From: Symsagittifera roscoffensis
Taxonomy: Eukaryota > Xenacoelomorpha > Acoela > Convolutidae
NCBI RefSeq assembly: GCF_963678635.1
Contig: NC_087066.1
Location: forward strand, 5,919,954 to 5,983,953
Direction of reading: 5' to 3'
DNA length: 64,000 bases
Positions 1 through 10,806 of the stretch are shown here, one piece after another (position 1 is the first letter of the stretch; the number at the start of each line of letters is the position of its first letter). Under the pieces are notes generated by a model that was given only the letters and a program-made list of their open reading frames with translations, had not been told where the DNA came from and searched no databases. A program made the translations under genes and the position numbers.

Positions 1-231
1 CGATCTTGCTGAAGAGTGCAGCAGTTACAAATAAACCGTTTTTACAGACACAACGTTGTTTGGCACTGTTAAATAAGAAGGTAAAGCAATGTCCGACGCT
101 TTATAGCGCGTTTCGTGGAGAGCAAGAAGCTTACAGCAATTGGAAGTAAAACTAAAATTTTTCAATTCAAGCCAAAAACAAACTGCAAAATGAGGTTGAA
201 CAAAAAAACATAAGAACTAACTAACGAAACG

Positions 232-498
232 AAATATCTTGGAGTTCATTTAGGCAAACAACTTAGATACGAACAACAAAAAAAATGCTTGATAAATCGA
301 TTTTCTTTGCTCTCGGGCAGAATGTATCACTTCAAATTAATTGTGAGTTCAAAATATCTTTTAAGAAAATATAAAAAAAATTTTCAACGAAAGCCACAAT
401 ACGGAGCACTGGTATATGGTTTGGCATTTAAAACTGATTTTAAAAGTGTTGACAGAACGCAGAAAGGAGTTTTAGGAATTCAATTTAACTTAAAGTGA
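232..498 (+). pseudogene. Non-LTR retrotransposon reverse transcriptase, C-terminal (thumb) relic
   Basis: An open frame from 232 to the stop at 498 begins KYLGVHLGKQLRYE and continues through a long hydrophobic/basic stretch to PQYGALVYGLAF. The K-Y-L-G-V opening followed about 50 residues later by a Y-G-hydrophobic segment is the layout of the palm-thumb end of non-LTR (Jockey/CR1-like) reverse transcriptases. The catalytic part is absent and the sequence upstream (1-231) has stops in this frame, so this is a fragment. A further open stretch at 594-806 could be an eroded continuation but shows no motif. The clade is not assignable by eye. Confidence 0.45.
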
Positions 499-1235
499 AC
501 TTTATATGTTTGAACTAATGAAAACATTGGCAAAAGTTTTGAAAAAAAGACACACTTTGGACGGTAATTAAGATTGTAAACACATGGCTGAGCTTGAGTA
601 CTGCTTTTCAGGAACTAGTAGGAGTAAAGAAAAGCAGAAAACAAAAGCCGATACTTATCAAAACAGAACAAATAGCTTCAGGATTAAAAAACATTTCAAA
701 TATTTCAAAAATTTTGATAATCAATTTTAGTGGACATGAGAACAACAGCGACCCAAAAAATTTTGGAAAAAAATCACCAGTTTCGAGATCTTTATATAAT
801 AGATAACAAAAAAATTATGAGTTGTTTTGATGAGTGGTGTATCTAACTTCTTCGCGTTTTTGAATAGACAGTTAGGCAAAATGCCTTCTGAGGGATTTTA
901 CTGGATTTTACAGGATTAAGAAAAACAATTTTGCGTGTTAGAGCAAATATAGCATAATTATCTGTGCTCTTGAGGCATCATTTGACAGCTAAACGCCTTT
1001 GAAGTTCTCCCAACTGTAGTTGTTGATATAAAACTGGAAACTAATTTCTTTTTTTATAAAACCAGTCCACATTGGAAGACAATTTGCTTCATCCAATGGG
1101 AAATGTATCTCATTATTTTAATTGTATCCCGTGATCATAAGTTCACAAGGAAGAGACTAAATGATGCTTCAACCGACTTAGATTTTTTAATGAATACTCT
1201 GCACGTTTTGTCTTGGGCTGCGTCTGTCATACCGC
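499..1235. other. Gap with no supported gene
   Basis: AT-rich sequence between the non-LTR relic and the first LTR. It holds only short open frames (594-806 and 1103-1300 on +) without recognisable motifs. The second runs into the LTR and is not credible. Confidence 0.5.
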
Positions 1236-1382
1236 TGTGTATAATGGATTCTGTTATTGAATCCAAACGGTTTGATAAACAACGTCTCAATTGTAATTGA
1301 GACAAAACAACTGATTCATAAAAAAATTTGCTGGTGTCTGAGCTTTTGCTCTTATTGTTCTCTGGCCTAACATATCTTTACA
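1236..1382 (-). repeat. 3' LTR of the gypsy-type element
   Basis: Aligns over its whole length with 7559-7703. Shared blocks are TGAATCCAAACGG (with one change), GACAAAACAACTGATTC and TCTGAGCTTTTGCTC. The ends are TG/CA when read on the - strand. Confidence 0.82.
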
Positions 1383-1509
1383 AAGTCCCCTAGGAGAATT
1401 ATCAATGAAAAATCTTAAGTCGTTATGGGATTGGTTTGAGTTAAGTGTCCATAGGGGACTCTCTTTGGATATCAATTTTCTATTTCTTCTACCTTGTGTT
1501 GAATTTACT

Positions 1510-2531
1510 TCACAGTTCTAGTCTGTTGCGTATGTTTCGTGTCTTCCTCCTTGTTGTTGTTGTCTTTCTTTTGTTTTTTGTGCTTCTCATTTGTCGTCTC
1601 GTCTTCTTTCTCGTTTTCATTTGTTTTTTTCTGTTTTCACTTTTCTTCTGAATGAATAACATCTCCGCTAGGTTTTTGTCGTGGCTGTCCACCGGGGAGA
1701 TAAGGTCAATGATTTGTGTTTTATCTTGATGTTTATCCTGTTTTTCGGGCTGATTGCCTCGAGAAGTTTCATGCACGCCTGGTACTCTGCCGTCTTGTCC
1801 GAGAAACCCAATTCCTGAATTAACAATTTCAAGCTTAGCTTTGTGGGTGACGGCGTTTTGTCAGGTGAAGACTCGATGTTGAAGTGGATTTTCATCTTTG
1901 CTCCCGTTTTCATTTTGTCGATCGTGTTGATTGGTACGGCGTTCACAAGGGGTTTGCCAATGTTGACAGGCGGTTGCGTACCGACTTTTTGGTCAATTCG
2001 AAGGGTAGAACACTTGGGATTGTGTTCTTCTGGTTGTTTTGGCGACGGTGCTGGTGTTTCCAATCTTTTTGATGACTTTTCCATGTCAGTCTCCTCGCTG
2101 GAAGAGCTTTCCTCAGGGGTGGTTCTGGTCGGCTTGCTTTTTGGTTTTTCCTCAGTTTGGAGGCTCATTCCACGTGTGGGTTGTGTCGTGCGTCTAGTCC
2201 TGCCGCCCGCTCTTTTTCCTATTGCCCGCTCTTTTTCCTGTCTTGACCCGTCGCTTTGTTGGACTGTTCTGATGTCGTGCTGCCTGCTCTTTTCTGGCGC
2301 ATCACTTAGGGAGACCTGTTGCAGCATCATCTTGAACATCGGGTATTGTGGGGCGTTGGCTTGTTCGTTATCTAAAAAATGTAGACAAAGTACAGATCTC
2401 CGCGCGGATTGGCAAGCAACGTAATAATTTAGTCTTGAGGGTCTGCGAGGCCCGTATATTGAAGGATTAGGGACAAAAGCGACTCCACGATTCCAGGTAG
2501 TCTGGGTTGTTTCCCGAACGTTTGTACCCAC
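1510..2531 (-). pseudogene. Extra ORF between integrase and 3' LTR (gypsy-type element)
   Basis: One continuous frame of 287 codons runs from 2531 to 1668 on the - strand. A second frame (1776-1510) overlaps its end and carries on with similar composition after what looks like a frameshift. The product is hydrophilic, rich in Ser/Glu/Lys/Thr/Pro in the middle (a run of E-E-S-S-S-S-E-E) and strongly basic at the tail, without membrane segments or catalytic motifs. It occupies the position of a third ORF. It may be an integrase C-terminal extension or an accessory protein. I do not recognise it. It is unusual in staying open while gag-pol is broken. Confidence 0.5.
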
Positions 2532-2899
2532 GCAGTGTGTGCTATATAATTTAAATTTTTACCGTCAATGTTTTTGTATTTTGTTCATAATCATAGAGTC
2601 CTTCACCTTCGTAGCGATTCGGATTGTTTTTCTTGCTACCTACTCTATCAGCTTTTGGCTGTTTTTGTCTATTGTTTCTGTACTCCCTTATATCTAAACG
2701 TTAACTTAATCTAAACTATTTCTATGGATCATCTAGTTTTCCCTCCTGATGTTTGCTGCTGTTGTCGTGATGGTGGTGTGTTCGCCGATTGGTGAGTTGT
2801 GGGGAGATGTGTCCGGCGTCGCTTTATCATCACTTCATCCTCTGACCATCTCTTTAAATCGTGCATGTTTTTGGCTGGTAGAGGCGGTTTTGTGATGTT

Positions 2900-4106
2900 G
2901 TTCCGATCTAAGCTTGCGTGTTTTGCGTTTTCTCAATTTACCGTTGCATTACTTGTTGCTATATTGGAAAGGGAAGTTTTCGGTTTTCTACCCATGTATG
3001 CTTCAAAAGGTGAAGTTTTGGTTCCTCCGAGTAGTGTGACACGTAGTATTTTTAAAGTACTTTAAAAGCTACATCCGAGGCTTCTACGCGTTTTCTGCAT
3101 CCGAGGTTTCTACCCGTTTTCTACATCCAAGCTACATCCGAGGTTTCTACCGGTTTTCTACCCATGTATGCTTCAAAAGGTGAAGTTTTGGTTACTCCGA
3201 GTATTGTGACACGTAGTATTTTTAAAGTACTTTACAAGCTACATCCGAGGCAAGTTTAACTGCTCGCCTTAACCTTGATATATATTTCAGTGTTTGAATC
3301 ATTTTTTCTACCACCTTTATTGCTCGCTGGTTGTCTACCGGTGCAAAGAATTTTTTGATGTGATTTGTGTTTTAAAACATTTGAAAATTTTTGGCACTAA
3401 ATGTTTGTGCTTGGTCACATCTTAACCGTCGCGGTACCCCATTGTTCGAGATATATCGTTGCATGATTTTATGGCAATATCTGCCGTTGTGTTTGATACA
3501 ACTTTTGCTGAGGGGAATTTTGGACCACTTATCTATCGCCACCAAAATGTATGCATCTTTGTTTAGTTCATCAGGGACATTCCCGGCAAAATGAGCTGTG
3601 CATCTTCATTTGGTTCGACCACCGGCTCCATTTAGAACAAGCGTTGTTTTCTTTTTATTGGTTTGAGATTTTTATCTTGTTCTGTACAATGTCAGCATTT
3701 CTGTGCCATCTGGACGATTGAGCGATGTATGTCCGGGAACCACACTTGTTGGCACAAATCCAACATAGCTGCCAATCCAGGGTTTGTTAAGTGTATGCTG
3801 TCTAGTACTGTTTGTCTTACCTGCTCCCGGATGACGACTCTTTCATCAATCAGCAAACAGTCATCTGCCACGTCTGGTCTGTTCCGGATGTTGAACCAGT
3901 ATTGCCCGTGTGAAGCCTTGGTGCCTCCCAGTCAAGGTTTTGACAAGGTTTATAAGTGGTCGCAAGTTTCTAGCCTTCTTGGTGGTGGCGGCGGTGAATC
4001 TTACTCCGAGGACTTTTTGAACTTTTTCACGAAACAGTGGCGTGTTTTCCTCTCTTTCGATGTACTTACCCTGGTCAATTGTGGCGACAATTCTCCCTCT
4101 GATCAA
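2900..4106 (-). pseudogene. Integrase region of the gypsy-type element, broken
   Basis: Read on the - strand: the frame 4106-3861 (pre-integrase linker); then an HHCC-like zinc-finger region around 3850-3680 with IHLTNPG and WFPDIHRSIVQMAQKC, interrupted by a stop just after the Cys; then the core at about 3595-3400 with the blocks YILVAIDKWSK and LRCDQAQ, which carry two acidic residues of the D,D-35-E site; then a C-terminal block SPFEAYMGRKPKTSLSNI near 3030-2960. Frames change between blocks, so no intact integrase is encoded. Confidence 0.75.
2981..3250. repeat. 170-bp-period tandem duplication inside the integrase region
   Basis: The sequence starting CGGTTTTCTACCCATGTATG at 2981 recurs at 3151 and continues for about 95 bp with only a few differences. 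Between the copies are shorter repeats of ACATCCGAGG and TTTCTACCCG. This is a local duplication that adds to the breakage of the element. Confidence 0.75.
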
Positions 4107-5207
4107 GTACTGGCTGGCCTCTAGTTGCGTTTAATGCGTATTCGTCATGATGGGAGGTTTGATTTTTTGTATGACTTCCTCTTGGCTGCATTGAGTTGGG
4201 CCCACGCGGCTTAGGCAGTAATTGTATGCCTCATGCACTTATATGGAAAGTTCTGTTTGGGTGGTTGTTGTCATCGTTGTTTTCTTCTGTTCGCTCTGCT
4301 TGGGTAGCAATTTTCTTTATCGTTGATATTGATTGGGTATCTGTGAGCTGTGGGTTGTCGCTAAAAACAGTTTTTGGGATTTTTGATTGTTTTTTGGGTC
4401 TTTAACTTCTTGTGCGTCTTTAACTCCTGTTGGTGGAGCCGTCGTGGTTGATTCCGATTTATTTGTGGCTGTTTATTTGTGCCATTGTATTTTGCTCCAG
4501 CCTCATGTTTTGAGCGTTTTCGCATCATCCGGGAAGAAACCACCTTTCACTCCTTTAGGATCCCTTTGTCGTCTCATTTTCGCGGAGTGTTTTTGTATTA
4601 AATTGACAGAGTAATTAGAATTTGGCTTTGAAAGTTTTGTTGACTGGATCTAAGATGGTTTTGAGCAGAATTGATTTGATTTGATTGTTTGAGATTGACC
4701 GCTTCCGAAAACCGCTTCAAGATTGTTTATTTATGAATTAATTGATGCTACTACAATCTCCTCATCATACTTTCTTGGGGGTATTGCTAATCCAACCGGT
4801 TATATAGTCCATTAGTCCCATCTTACTACCGCCAAAAGTTTAGTGTCAAAGTTAAGGGAATGAGCCGGTCAATGCATCGGGTTAGCCTGCTTTGACTGGT
4901 TTTTGATCTTTATCTCGCGATTATTGCGGTGATTAAAGATTGATGCTCGCTGATGCCGGTAAAGTTTTTTTCCGTATGAATAATATTTAAAATGTTCGAT
5001 GGCCCAAACTACCCCGAGTAACTCTAGTTAACAGAATAGTTTCCTTCTAGGGAATTTAGAAAACGTGACGCATAAGCTATAGCTTATCCGGGGATCACTG
5101 CTCTTATGCTGCCCCAATCTTGACATGGTTGCATCGCATACTACGCGGTTATCTAAATTCCGGTCAAAATTTTATTTTGAGTTATTTCAGAAACTATTTT
5201 CAGAATA

Positions 5208-5850
5208 TTAAGAATGCTGTATTGAGTTTAGGTTTTCATTCAATTGGTTTATTTTTTCTGTGTTTTCCAGCACTGGGAGGAGGGTGGCGGTGGTTTGTGC
5301 TAAGTTGAGGGTGTAATCTGTGAGGTGATGTATGGAGCCCAAGAAGATTTTCAGTTGGTTGAAAGTTTTTGGGGGTGTTAATTTTTTCAAAAGCTTCTGT
5401 TTTCCTTATCAATGGCTCAGTTCTTTCACTCTTGATCTTGTACCTTTATCATTCAACTTGTTTGCAATAAAACTTACCTTTTTCCAGAGATTTTCTTCGT
5501 CTTATTGTTTCGAAACTGTTTGTAATTTTTCTTTATGTATCTCGAGTGATCCTTTTAATATTATCATTATTTCGTCCAGATAGGCGTCTGCGTTTGTACA
5601 GTTCGTGAGGGTCAGGTCAAGGGCCTTCTGCATTTCGGCCGGCCTGTCAGTGAGACCGTGAAGTCCGGTCTGAAATTGGTACATCCCGGTAGCGTAGAAC
5701 AAGTGTAAAAAAAATCTCGTTGTTGAGTTTTATCTGTTTTTACCACCGGTTCACTTTTGTCCAAAAAGAGATCGATGTTTGACATTTGGTGCTCACTTTT
5801 GTGAATAAGTCTTAAAATCTTTTTAGAGTCTAGTGCCAGAATGTCTGATT
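5208..5850 (-). pseudogene. Reverse transcriptase region of the gypsy-type element, broken
   Basis: On the - strand, 5850-5705 reads through IDLFLDKSEPVVKTDKTQQ. The frame 5702-5502 then contains YQFQTGLHGLTDRPAEMQKA and AYLDEIMI, the latter in the position of the YxDD catalytic box with the second Asp replaced by Glu. The frame 5390-5208 starts TPPKTFNQLKIFLGSIHHL, the usual connection to RNase H. Sequence expected between the first two blocks is missing, so the domain is deleted as well as frameshifted. An adjoining - frame at 6068-5853 probably belongs to the protease-RT linker. Confidence 0.75.
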
Positions 5851-6157
5851 TTTTAAATGGTTATAACGATTGAACTAATAAACTTTTGATCCAAACATTT
5901 GCTCAAAATGATCGTGTGGTTTTGATCATTTAGTTTTTTCGACCCACTCTTGCAAATATATTGGAATTCGCCGCCGTCTTTGGTGAATTGTGTTCGCATT
6001 AAGTGATTTTTTGACTTTCCGATTCGTATGCAAAGTTGTTTGAAATTATCTTGAACCCACTGTTTCACTTCAGTGTTTGATTATTCCGTTTCTTGTATAC
6101 TTAACACTTGTTAGAGTTTTCTTGAATCATTTTGATTCGAATTAGTGGTTATAGATT

Positions 6158-6774
6158 TCAACCTATCATATGTGCTTTTTGATCATCTGAGTGACGCTGA
6201 TTGAAGTGTCCAGCCTCCGAATTCCATTGCGAAAATGAGTCTTCTTTTGGGAATAAGGTATTCACCATTATAACATGCCAAATTTCTGGCGGCGTCTTCC
6301 GGTGGGATATGTTTGAACATCGTTGATTTGTCATTTTCCTGCAGTCGAAGATCCGTTTTTCGTTTAAGAATGACATCGGGCTTCCCGACTCGGCGATGGC
6401 GAATATAGCGTCCGTCTTAGTTATAAATTTTACGATGTGACCGCTGAGATTATCTTCAGTCAAACTGAGTTTTTTTTGAATGCCTCTGATATTGCCATAG
6501 CTGAAAATTTGTCCAGTTGATATTCTTCGCATCCATCCATGGATGTTAATTCTGCAAACTCAACTGGTTCATTTTTTGTCATTTTGTTTTCATTTTCTAC
6601 TTCTTCTTGTTGTTTGTCGTTTCTATTCTCCAGGTAGTTGACGTTCGTAGATCTACCGTTTGGCCCATTTTGAACAAATTCTGTCTTTTGCTGGGCACGT
6701 TTGTAAGTTGTCTGGACAGAATTGTCTGCTTTTTGTGGGTTTTGGTTACTTGTGTAATTACCTCTACCTCGCAT
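6158..6774 (-). pseudogene. Nucleocapsid/protease-like region of the gypsy-type element
   Basis: Two overlapping - frames (6774-6460 and 6532-6158). The first begins with a basic stretch, MRGRGNYTSNQN, typical of a nucleocapsid end. The second contains AIAESGSPMSFLNEK, which matches the retropepsin active-site neighbourhood (normally D-[ST]-G-S-P) except that the catalytic Asp position is Glu-Ser. The frame switch at 6532-6460 may be damage or a programmed shift; damage is more likely here. Confidence 0.6.
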
Positions 6775-6795
6775 GTTGATGTAATGTATCGGTTC

Positions 6796-7218
6796 TTATT
6801 TTTTTAAATGTTGTTGGTTGTCTGCAGAATGGGTTTGTTTTCGTAGTTCGACTATGTTCTGTTCATTTTCCCGGTGGATTGCATACTTCAATTCGTTTTT
6901 CTCGGTCGGTTCCGTTACGGCTAGTAATTCTTCCGCAATTTTATGATTGTGCAAGTGGGCAGTAAACGTGTCCCTAAACCTCTCGTTTTCTCGATCTCCG
7001 CAATCGACTCGCAAAGCCAAATCAACCAGTTCCGCTTGGAAATTTTCTGGGCTTTCAGTTTTCTTTTGTTTGCTGCAGATAAAGTTGTACCGTTCGAACG
7101 CTATAATCCTTCTGGTCAAGACGATATCTTCTAAGATCGTCATGAACTCTTTTGTAGAAATGCTGTGCAAGTCGAGGATTAGCCTCCGCTGTGCCTCAAA
7201 GACTGCAGACTTTTGCAT
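6796..7218 (-). pseudogene. Gag-like ORF of the gypsy-type element
   Basis: A 140-codon frame whose middle resembles the retrotransposon gag domain: an R-(x)n-F-x2-Y-N-F block, then ESPENFQAELVDLALRVDCG, then RDTFTAHLHNHKIAEELL, followed by a Glu/Lys/Gln-rich tail. It lies directly inside the 5' LTR, as gag should. The upstream part (7219-7540) has the same orientation but contains stops, so the N-terminus is broken. Confidence 0.65.
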
Positions 7219-7558
7219 CAGCCTCGTCCCAAGAGAACGAATTACAGGAGACGCCTTTTTCTCTGGCTATTTGGACGCGGTTTTCTCAGCCGACTCGCTT
7301 CTCCTGGTTACGCACCTTGCCATTTGTCCTCTGTGCGTCTATTTCACCAGTTATTCCGACTTCATAAGTGGATTCTTGGGGATCGATTAGTGCAGGTTTA
7401 GCTCTTAACAAGTTTCGTACCTCGATTCTATCTTTTGCAAGCAACGCCATCTCATGTATTGCTGCCCCTTTAAACCCCTCCAGTGGTGGTTCAGCTGACG
7501 CCGTCTCCCAAAATGGACTAATATTTAACGGGTTTTTCGAATATCCTGCTGGTTGCGC

Positions 7559-7703
7559 TGTGTACGATCGAGTCTGTTACTGAATCCAAACGGATTGATA
7601 TACAAGGTCTCAAACGTAAGCAAGACAAAACAACTGATTCCTAAAACCATTTATGGACGTCTGAGCTTTTGCTCATAGTGTTCTCTGGCTTAACGTCTTT
7701 ACA
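7559..7703 (-). repeat. 5' LTR of the gypsy-type element
   Basis: Direct repeat of 1236-1382 in the same orientation. It lies directly upstream (on the - strand) of the gag-like frame. No convincing tRNA-primer match is evident at its inner edge. Confidence 0.82.
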
Positions 7704-10228
7704 AGGTCAATCGACCAAACACAGGGTTTACTCAATATAGTGAGTTGAATAATATATACATATATACACATATATAAATATATTTTGTCAATCCGTGCCG
7801 TGCCGTATGACAGCGTCATTCACATGAACTGAAAAAAACTCAATTAAAGAGTTTATCTGTATGGATAACAGTTTTATTAAACATTTCAGCCAACTTGAAT
7901 TTCATGTCATCCTTGTTTATTGAACACTCTTTAGAACCACTCATTCTTGATCCCAAAGACCAATTCTAATTATGTTGTACATCTTATGCGACCGGGTCAT
8001 CAGTTTCAAGTGGAGAAAGGGCTTGATGAATTCGATTTTCCAGCTTCCTTTGCCTTCAACTTTTTCTCTGAACAACCTGACAAAATTCTACCAGCTACAG
8101 CGTTGCTGGAGCACAGAGCTCGTCTTCCGCAGATGATTTTTCTTTAGGTCCTAAAAAGACATTACTTGGTATTTCAAAAATTTAAAAAAAATTAGGCATT
8201 TACTACGTAAGTAAATCATAACTTTCCTACAACAGACAGTCCAAACAAGTAAAACCTGAATTTTTGCTTAATTTAATAATCACAAACATTTTTCTATTAA
8301 ATGAGGTAGTTTTTTGAATCTTCAGTTCCAAAGAAAATGCGTAAGCAGATTAGCTCACACAAAACAAGATGAGATTTATTTGCTTAGGTTGGCCTAATGC
8401 ATACTAAGATGTTTATTATGCAACCGGGTATTTATAACAAAAGAACTACACAAACGGGTATAAGTTAGTTATTTAGACATTATCGACAATATATATCTCC
8501 CAAAAAAATTGACATACAAAAAATTTGAATGAAAAAATTCGAAAAGTGAAAGACATGAATAAAAAAAGTTATAAATTTTTATAAAATTTTTACACCATAA
8601 TTTTTTTAATTTTTAGCCATTTTTAATTGCCACGGGAGCAATACATGAAATTTTCAATTATATTTGTTTGTTAAAATCAAGTTATCTGAGCCTTACTTTT
8701 ATATAACCAACGTTTCTTGATCGTTTTACCTGCTCAAAATTAGAATAAAACTCGGTTTTGAGTGGAAAACAAAAATAAAGAAAAAAAAGGTGTTTTGATT
8801 TGATATGTAGTAAGAAATACCACACTTGTTTAAAACATTTGATCGAAATTATTGCAAATGTAAGCTATTTATTTAGTTGTGATACACAAAAATTTTTTAT
8901 TTGCTCAATAATATAATTTTTTTGTGTCATTAATTAGTTTTTGTGGCATGAAATAAAAATGCGAAGTTCGATCGACATGAATTGCGCAAAATTCAGATTT
9001 TGTCAGATGAGGTTTGAAATAAATTAGCCACTGTTTCTTTTTTTAGCTGTTTCAAAGGATCAGGGCTACAAAACTTTTGATCTGAGTGGGAATGAAAAAT
9101 TTTAACACTAAATAAATAGATTAATAATACTAACAGTAGTGAAAAAGTTAAAAAATGAGAGAATTAATTTTGTCATCTTTTTAGTTGCAAAGTGACCTCT
9201 AGGCTTAAGCAAAAATATTTCTAAAAGTGCGAAGACAGCATTATCCTTTTTTCAAAATTTCAAAAGTAAAATTGTTGTTTGTGTGTCGAAAAAAATTAGG
9301 CCACAAACAATTAGTTTTTTTTCCGTTTTTTAAATTCAATACTTTGAATTAGTTGACGAGTTTTCTAATGAGGCTGGTCTTTGACAGTGTGATTTAATTT
9401 GTTGATTAAAAAAACTTAAATCCTTAGTTATTTTTGCTCCTGGACTAAAAAACCAACAATTTTTATAACATGTCCAGGTTCTTTCAAATTTCTCAGATAG
9501 TATTCAGTTTCTAGTTGTTTTGCACCCACGCATCTGCGCGATTAAAATTTTGAGCACATACTCCGATTAATACAAAAATTGATAGTTGATTATTTTTGAT
9601 AACCTTAACATATTTGGTTACCAAATTTTACCTTTTTTAAAAAACAAACACTCATTAATTGAATCGAGAAAAAAGGAAAAATTGAAGAGCCCATGTTCGT
9701 TAGCGAACAATCAGAAAATAACATTTCGAACTTGATTTTAAAACAAAACCATTTTTACCGTCGCATCAAATGGTGCTGGAGTATATTATATTTAAACATA
9801 ATTCCTAAGAAAAAGTATAACTCTGCAGAAGCAAATTTATATTTTACTATGAATTTTTGTAATTGTTCATTCATTGGGATTTTGTTGTATTAATCTTCAA
9901 AATACACAGTAGCCTCTGAAAATTTCTTTTAGCAAGTCTTCTCTATTGAAATCTTGTCCAGAAATGACTGTTTTTGAAATTTGATCGATCGGCAAAAACA
10001 GAGTGCAATTTTTTCACGCGTCACTCTTTTTAACATTCGCGGATTGGGAGAATTTATTTTTTTTTGCCAAGTGTTGGTATCGCATAAGGTCTTTTTGAAA
10101 GTGTTTCAGATTTCCCCTATTCGTTTTTTTCAAGTTTGAGCAGCTCACGCCAGTTTTTATGAAAAATGATTTCTTTAAGCACTTAAAATTTTGCTATTAG
10201 AAAAGTTGCACCTTTTTGTCGTATGTTT
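7704..10228. other. AT-rich intergenic stretch
   Basis: No supported gene. It contains a short TA-rich microsatellite near 7750-7785 and two 66-codon frames on + (7947-8147, 9693-9893) without motifs or coding-like composition. Confidence 0.5.
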
Positions 10229-10648
10229 TCACTTCAAAACAAGGTTGACGGATTTGCATAACAAGACGTCTGTGTGGAAAAATTTAGAATCTTTTTTAGT
10301 TGTTTTGATAATTGAAGTTTCATTAGTAACCTGCCGATGGAGAATGGAGTGAGGGTAACTGCCAACCCCCAAAAGTGTTCCTTTGGTTTTATTGTTTGAC
10401 ATTAATTGCAGGTTAATAACGCCTAGAACATTTCTAAAGGTGCGTCCGCCGTCATTGATTATAAACAAATCTTCAGGTGAGACTGCGAGCCGCAAAAACG
10501 CATTTTTTTGACCAAAGCTTACTAAAGTACTCAACAAACTGCTAGCGGCGCAGAAAGCTTTGCAAAATATGGTTTCTTTGAGAACTCCGCGGTGCTTGAT
10601 AACTTCAAAAATGTTAGCTTTCAAATTTTTTTTTAAACTTAAGAACAC
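10229..10648 (-). other. Unrecognised 139-codon ORF downstream of Vsx
   Basis: An uninterrupted - frame starts MFLSLKKNLKANIF and contains FGQKNAFLRLAVSPEDLF and GTLLGVGSYPHSILHRQV. Base composition over 10320-10570 is less AT-rich than on either side. There is no domain I recognise and no membrane segment. It starts 158 bp past the Vsx stop on the same strand, so it may be Vsx 3' UTR, an unrelated single-exon gene, or a mobile-element scrap. The antisense frames are also partly open, which weakens the coding case. Confidence 0.22.
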
Positions 10649-10790
10649 ATTTTGAGAAAATTTACTGAAAGGATCAAATCGAAGTTGAATAAAAATAATT
10701 CTTTGGGGATCAAATTTATAAAATTTTGTAATAACAGTTTTGTCAAACTTATAAACTGATAAAAATGATCAACTTTTCTTTCTGTACAGT

Positions 10791-10800
10791 TTTATTTATT
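10791..10800 (-). terminator. Possible polyadenylation signal of Vsx
   Basis: The - strand reads AATAAATAAA, 7 bases after the TAA stop codon, with two overlapping AATAAA hexamers. The 3' UTR would be unusually short if this one is used, and downstream signals cannot be excluded. Confidence 0.35.
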
Positions 10801-10806
10801 TTTTTT

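Larger units (their letters stand above)
1236..7703 (-). mobile_element. Decayed Ty3/gypsy-type LTR retrotransposon
   Basis: Two direct repeats of about 146 bp (1236-1382 and 7559-7703) bracket 6.2 kb that reads, on the - strand, in the order gag-like, protease-like, reverse transcriptase, integrase, extra ORF. Protease-RT-integrase is the Ty3/gypsy order. The LTRs read TGTAAAG...TACACA on the - strand, so they have the usual TG/CA ends. A short purine run (CTAGGGGACT) lies directly inside the 3' LTR where a polypurine tract is expected. The coding frames carry stops, frameshifts and deletions. The LTRs differ from one another at many positions and I see no matching target duplication, so this is an old, inactive copy. 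It is described only as a relic. Confidence 0.85.

Noticed and set aside
1843-2424. 193-codon + strand ORF
   Set aside because: Antisense shadow of the extra ORF of the gypsy-type element; no motif, and the - strand frame fits the element layout.
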